Shown one piece after another: positions 7,038 to 9,430 of a DNA stretch of 9,430 bases. The notes beneath the pieces were generated by a model. It was not told where the DNA came from. It saw only the letters and a list, made by a program, of their open reading frames with translations, and did no database searches. The stretch covers positions 1 through 9,430 of the forward strand of contig JAFLJZ010000037.1 in assembly GCA_022712775.1 (NCBI GenBank), in the 5' to 3' direction. The DNA is from Sulfurimonas sp. (lineage in GTDB: Bacteria; Campylobacterota; Campylobacteria; Campylobacterales; Sulfurimonadaceae). Position 1 is the stretch's first letter, and each line of letters opens with the position of its first letter. The position numbers and the translations under genes were made by a program.

Positions 7038-7763
7038 TATTCTTTGTACTAAATAAAAAACTATAAGCAGATAAAACCCTACTAATAATCTTTTTTGTAA
7101 AATGGAATCTACTTTATCTTTTAAATAAATTCCTAAATAAACACCAAATAATGATGCTAATCCTATGATAATTCCACTCTCGTAATCTACATTTCCAACC
7201 ATCGCATGAGAGATTAATCCTGCAACTGATGAAAATACTACAAAAAACAATCCAGCTGATATTGCTTTTTTCAGTGATACATGAAAAAAACCAACTAAAA
7301 TAGGAACAAGTAAAATGCTTCCACCAACACCAATACTCATACTTAATGCACCTAAGGGAATTCCTATGAGTAACAATATTACTTTATTTAATTTTACCTC
7401 TTTTTTATCCTCTTTTGTTTTAAAGAAAAGTCTAACAAGAGCGAACAAAGCAAAACTTAAAAAAATAATCTCTAAGGTGGAATCACTGAAGCTTGATGTT
7501 ATCAACCCACTCAGCAGTGCACCAAGAAATCCACCAATTCCAATAAGGACTACCATAGCCACATCAAGTGTACCTTTTTTGTTATTTAAATAACTCCCAT
7601 AAAAGGAGCTAAAAAGCATTTGTAATACAGATATACCGATAGCTTCTTTTGTCTCGTAGCCTAGTAAAAGTAGTAGTGGAACCAAAATAGTTCCTCCACC
7701 GATTCCAAAAAAACCAGACACGATTCCAACAAAAAAACCAAGTCCAATCAATTCATACATCAT
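7029..7763 (-). CDS. TauE/SafE family membrane transporter (sulfite exporter-like permease)
   Basis: This is an inner-membrane protein of the TauE/SafE (COG0730) family, whose members move sulfite, sulfoacetate or other small anions; the actual substrate cannot be told from sequence. With the ATG at 7763 it has 244 residues, a normal length, and is almost entirely hydrophobic, with about seven or eight membrane segments. The two internally repeated signature regions are visible: SGFFGIGGGTILVP at 16-29 and SIGVGGSILLVP at 143-154, each starting a half of the inverted-repeat fold. The frame stays open to a TTG at 7835, but those extra 24 residues are not hydrophobic family sequence and the TTG has no ribosome site, so I prefer the ATG at 7763 (or the next codon, 7760). 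No strong ribosome site precedes that ATG either. It ends 57 bases before mod, and read-through into the R-M operon is possible. Confidence 0.88.
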   Translation of the reverse strand: MMYELIGLGFFVGIVSGFFGIGGGTILVPLLLLLGYETKEAIGISVLQMLFSSFYGSYLNNKKGTLDVAMVVLIGIGGFLGALLSGLITSSFSDSTLEIIFLSFALFALVRLFFKTKEDKKEVKLNKVILLLIGIPLGALSMSIGVGGSILLVPILVGFFHVSLKKAISAGLFFVVFSSVAGLISHAMVGNVDYESGIIIGLASLFGVYLGIYLKDKVDSILQKRLLVGFYLLIVFYLVQRIFV

Positions 7764-7770
7764 ATTTGAA

Positions 7771-7776
7771 ATTATA
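7771..7776 (-). promoter_or_regulatory. Candidate -10 box for the TauE/SafE gene
   Basis: TATAAT, preceded by TGAG, lies 7 bases before the chosen ATG at 7763. If used, transcription would start at or next to the ATG, giving a leaderless message, which would explain the missing ribosome site. A less consensus TATACT at 7826-7821 is an alternative with a longer leader. Confidence 0.35.
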
Positions 7777-7821
7777 CTCAAACATCCCTTTAATTTAATA
7801 TTCAATTGAGATTTTATAAAG

Positions 7822-7827
7822 TATAAT
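7822..7827 (+). promoter_or_regulatory. Candidate -10 box for the cheX-fliN-fliO operon
   Basis: TATAAT at this position would start transcription near 7834, about 17 bases before the ATG at 7851. No good -35 is seen, which is common in this group. No GG-N10-GC sigma-54 element was noticed in the 87-base divergent region, so housekeeping transcription is the simplest reading. Confidence 0.45.
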
Positions 7828-7840
7828 GAAATCAAATAAA

Positions 7841-7846
7841 AAGGTG
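7841..7846 (+). promoter_or_regulatory. Shine-Dalgarno of the CheX-like gene
   Basis: AAGGTG ends 4 bases before the ATG at 7851 and supports that start. Confidence 0.55.
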
Positions 7847-7850
7847 TCTT

Positions 7851-8276
7851 ATGCTAAAAACCATTATAAAAGCTTCTCAAAACTTTTGTACACATCAAAT
7901 CCGTATTTCACCAACTATAAATGATGAAATCATTAAAACAAGAACACTTATTGCTTATATTGATATAAGTACGCATGATGGACAAAAGTATAGAGTATAT
8001 CTTGCTTCATCTCCTTCGTTTATGCAAAGAGTGTCAAAACTTTTTTTAGAAGAAGATGAAAGTGATGAAGAGACACTAGTAGATATGACATTAGAAACAG
8101 CAAACCTGATAATAGGTAGTGCTAAAGTAATTGCTGAAGAATTAAATGAGAATCCATATACTATTTCTACTCCTCATTTTGAAAAGTATGATGTGTTTGA
8201 CTTTGAATATGATGAGGCAAAGCTAATAACTGTCTGTGATGATGCCTTACTTATTGCCATAAAGGAACTAGGTTGA
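7851..8276 (+). CDS. CheX-like protein (CheC/CheX/FliY phosphatase family)
   Basis: This 141-aa cytoplasmic protein belongs to the family that removes phosphate from CheY-P and so resets the flagellar motor signal. The key evidence is the ExxN catalytic motif: E82 and N85 in LETANLIIGSAK (residues 81-92), followed by the small-residue helix that characterises CheX/CheC. Only one such motif is present, as in CheX, whereas CheC and FliY usually have two. Residues 66-77 form an acidic loop before the motif. It overlaps the next gene, fliN, by 4 bases, so the two are translationally linked; this placement matches FliY-like systems where the phosphatase domain acts next to the switch complex. It is probably a motor-associated CheY-P phosphatase. 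Activity is inferred from the motif; a non-catalytic switch-associated role is the alternative. Confidence 0.75.
   Translation: MLKTIIKASQNFCTHQIRISPTINDEIIKTRTLIAYIDISTHDGQKYRVYLASSPSFMQRVSKLFLEEDESDEETLVDMTLETANLIIGSAKVIAEELNENPYTISTPHFEKYDVFDFEYDEAKLITVCDDALLIAIKELG
8261..8267 (+). promoter_or_regulatory. Shine-Dalgarno deciding the TTG start of fliN
   Basis: AAAGGAA within the end of the cheX-like gene lies 5 bases before the TTG at 8273. The TTG shares bases with the cheX stop (TTGA), a typical coupled start. Confidence 0.6.
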
Positions 8277-8617
8277 GTAAAAAAAATAAATATAGCTATT
8301 TAGATAATGATGAAGAGTATGATGCTACGCAGGAACTTTCGTGGATGGACTATTCTGGGCTTCTCGATATGGAAGTTGAATTCATTGCTGATTTAGGTGA
8401 AACTGACGCTACTGTTGCTGAAATTTTAAAATATGAAAAAGGATCTATTATAGATCTAAAAAAACCAGCAGGAGAAAGCGTTGAATCTTATGTAAATGGC
8501 CGTATACTTGGTAAAGGTGAGGTTATGGTTTATGAAAAAAATCTTGCAATTCGTATAAATGAAGTTTTAGACAGTTCTGCTGTTCTTTATCATTTAGCAA
8601 AGGAAAAAGATGACTAA
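8273..8617 (+). CDS. fliN: FliN, flagellar motor switch protein
   Basis: FliN builds the bottom of the flagellar C-ring, binds CheY-P and helps deliver export cargo. The 114-aa protein ends in a SpoA (surface presentation of antigens) domain, about residues 33-100: a strand at MEVEFIADLG (33-42), the conserved GSIIDL (57-62), GESVESYVNGRILGKGEVMV (67-86) and a closing strand near RINEVL (94-99). The first 30 residues are polar and acidic, a usual variable N-terminus. Length is normal for the family. The start is TTG at 8273, supported by AAAGGAA 5 bases upstream and the 4-base overlap with the upstream gene; the next gene's ATG lies inside its last codons (8-base overlap). The run of eight A after the start (codons 2-5) is coding. 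Confidence 0.93.
   Translation: MSKKNKYSYLDNDEEYDATQELSWMDYSGLLDMEVEFIADLGETDATVAEILKYEKGSIIDLKKPAGESVESYVNGRILGKGEVMVYEKNLAIRINEVLDSSAVLYHLAKEKDD
8599..8604 (+). promoter_or_regulatory. Shine-Dalgarno of the FliO-like gene, inside fliN
   Basis: AAAGGA lies 5 bases before the ATG at 8610, which itself is inside the last codons of fliN. This supports the start and indicates coupling. Confidence 0.55.
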
Positions 8618-9430
8618 AATAATACTTCTTATACTCTTACCACTTTTACTTAGCGCCTCAAAAATTCTAAGTTATAATATTTACGATAGAACTGATAGAG
8701 TCGATGTTATGATAACATTCGATACACCCTATGAAGGTAAAATCAAACAAAGTAAATCTGCGACAAAAATAATTATTAAACTTGAAGATGCTTCGATTGA
8801 ATCCACAAAAACAAAAATTCTTTCTTCAAAATTTTTAAACTCAATAAATATAGTTCCATTAGCTAATTATACAAAAATAATTGCTGTTGTACCCGATTCT
8901 ATAAGCTTAAAAGCCTCTAAAACATCTGATTCATACGGATTACGATTACGTTTTGCTAAAAACACTCCAATAAATAAAGCAAGAACAGAGGAACAAACAA
9001 CTTCTTCTAAAAATACTACATTCACATCATCTTTACCAACAAAAAAAGATTCTGAAATTTCTCAAAATTATTATATTGTTGTAGGTATTTTGCTTATAGG
9101 TATTATTATTTTATTTATACTTAAAAATAAAATACCCTCCCCTGGGACTAAAACAAACAGATCGAACTCTTGGTTATTTAAAGTAGCAAAAGATGCAAAA
9201 GGTGAAACGGCTGATGGTGTTAGTATACGATTTCAAAAAAATATAAATGAACAAAATAGCGTTGTAATGCTTGATTTTGTTGGGCAAAGTTATCTTGTTC
9301 TTATGGGCACAAACAATATTTTACTTGATAAATTTACTGATAACAAACCAGTAACACAAGATGATTTTGAAACTATTTTACAAAATAGACACCAAGAACT
9401 TGATGACTTTCTACAAGAAGGTACAGAAGT
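8610..9430 (+). CDS. fliO: FliO-like flagellar export component with periplasmic N-terminal region (cut by window edge)
   Basis: About 273 residues are visible and the frame is still open at the right edge. Order: a signal-like hydrophobic N-terminus (residues 4-16), a periplasmic region of about 130 residues rich in beta strands and somewhat AMIN-like (20-115), a Ser/Thr/Lys-rich linker (120-150), a membrane segment YYIVVGILLIGIIILFILK (154-172), and a cytoplasmic part. There, SVVMLDFVGQSYLVLMGTNN (217-236) resembles the FliO core, in which FliO helps assemble the FliP/FliQ/FliR export gate. The fliN-fliO order is standard. A large periplasmic N-terminus is unlike E. coli FliO but, as I recall, is described for Helicobacter pylori FliO. 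The start ATG overlaps the fliN stop by 8 bases. Naming rests on position, architecture and a short motif, so it is less certain than fliN. Confidence 0.7.
   Translation, partial: MTKIILLILLPLLLSASKILSYNIYDRTDRVDVMITFDTPYEGKIKQSKSATKIIIKLEDASIESTKTKILSSKFLNSINIVPLANYTKIIAVVPDSISLKASKTSDSYGLRLRFAKNTPINKARTEEQTTSSKNTTFTSSLPTKKDSEISQNYYIVVGILLIGIIILFILKNKIPSPGTKTNRSNSWLFKVAKDAKGETADGVSIRFQKNINEQNSVVMLDFVGQSYLVLMGTNNILLDKFTDNKPVTQDDFETILQNRHQELDDFLQEGTE

Noticed and set aside
7315..7593. Plus-strand open frame of 92 codons within the transporter gene
   Set aside because: It is antisense to clear TauE/SafE membrane segments and shows no family features.

Overview
The window comes from an AT-rich bacterium, most likely a member of the Campylobacterota (Arcobacter/Sulfurimonas-like). 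The reasons are very low GC (hand counts of single 60-base lines mostly fall between about 12% and 40%), tightly packed genes, and a cheX-like/fliN/fliO-like flagellar cluster in which the FliO-like protein carries a large periplasmic N-terminal region, as I recall for Helicobacter. The genus is an inference.

Layout. Everything left of about 7763 is read leftward and everything right of 7851 is read rightward, from a divergent 87-base promoter region (7764-7850). Leftward, in order of transcription, are: a TauE/SafE-family membrane transporter (7029-7763); then a tightly packed operon of a type III DNA methyltransferase Mod (5178-6971), an ABC-type ATPase (3829-5169), a 184-aa protein with a PD-(D/E)xK-like pattern (3271-3825) and the type III restriction subunit Res (730-3270); and finally the 5' part of uvrA (1-719, running off the left edge). 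Rightward are a CheX-like phosphatase (7851-8276), fliN (8273-8617) and a FliO-like export-gate component (8610 to the right edge), each overlapping the next by a few bases.

How they work together. Mod and Res form a complete-looking type III restriction-modification system: Mod recognises and methylates the target, and Res adds a helicase and nuclease. Unusually, mod and res are split by 1,907 bases holding an ABC ATPase and a small putative nuclease. These sit 8, 3 and 0 bases from their neighbours, so they are almost certainly co-expressed with the R-M genes. An ATPase plus a small effector is the layout of several known anti-phage systems (PARIS, Septu), and the nested position resembles the anticodon nuclease PrrC inside a type I R-M locus. 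I propose that the pair is a second-layer defence module, possibly sensing failure or inhibition of restriction. This is the most interesting part of the window and is an inference from motifs and position.

The mod promoter region has a consensus extended -10 box bracketed by two perfect dyads with related half-sites, suggesting control of the defence operon. uvrA starts only 10 bases after res, from a TTG codon, so its expression may be tied to the R-M operon. No RNA genes, CRISPR array, insertion sequence or convincing terminator was seen. The largest gap without a gene is the 87-base divergent region.
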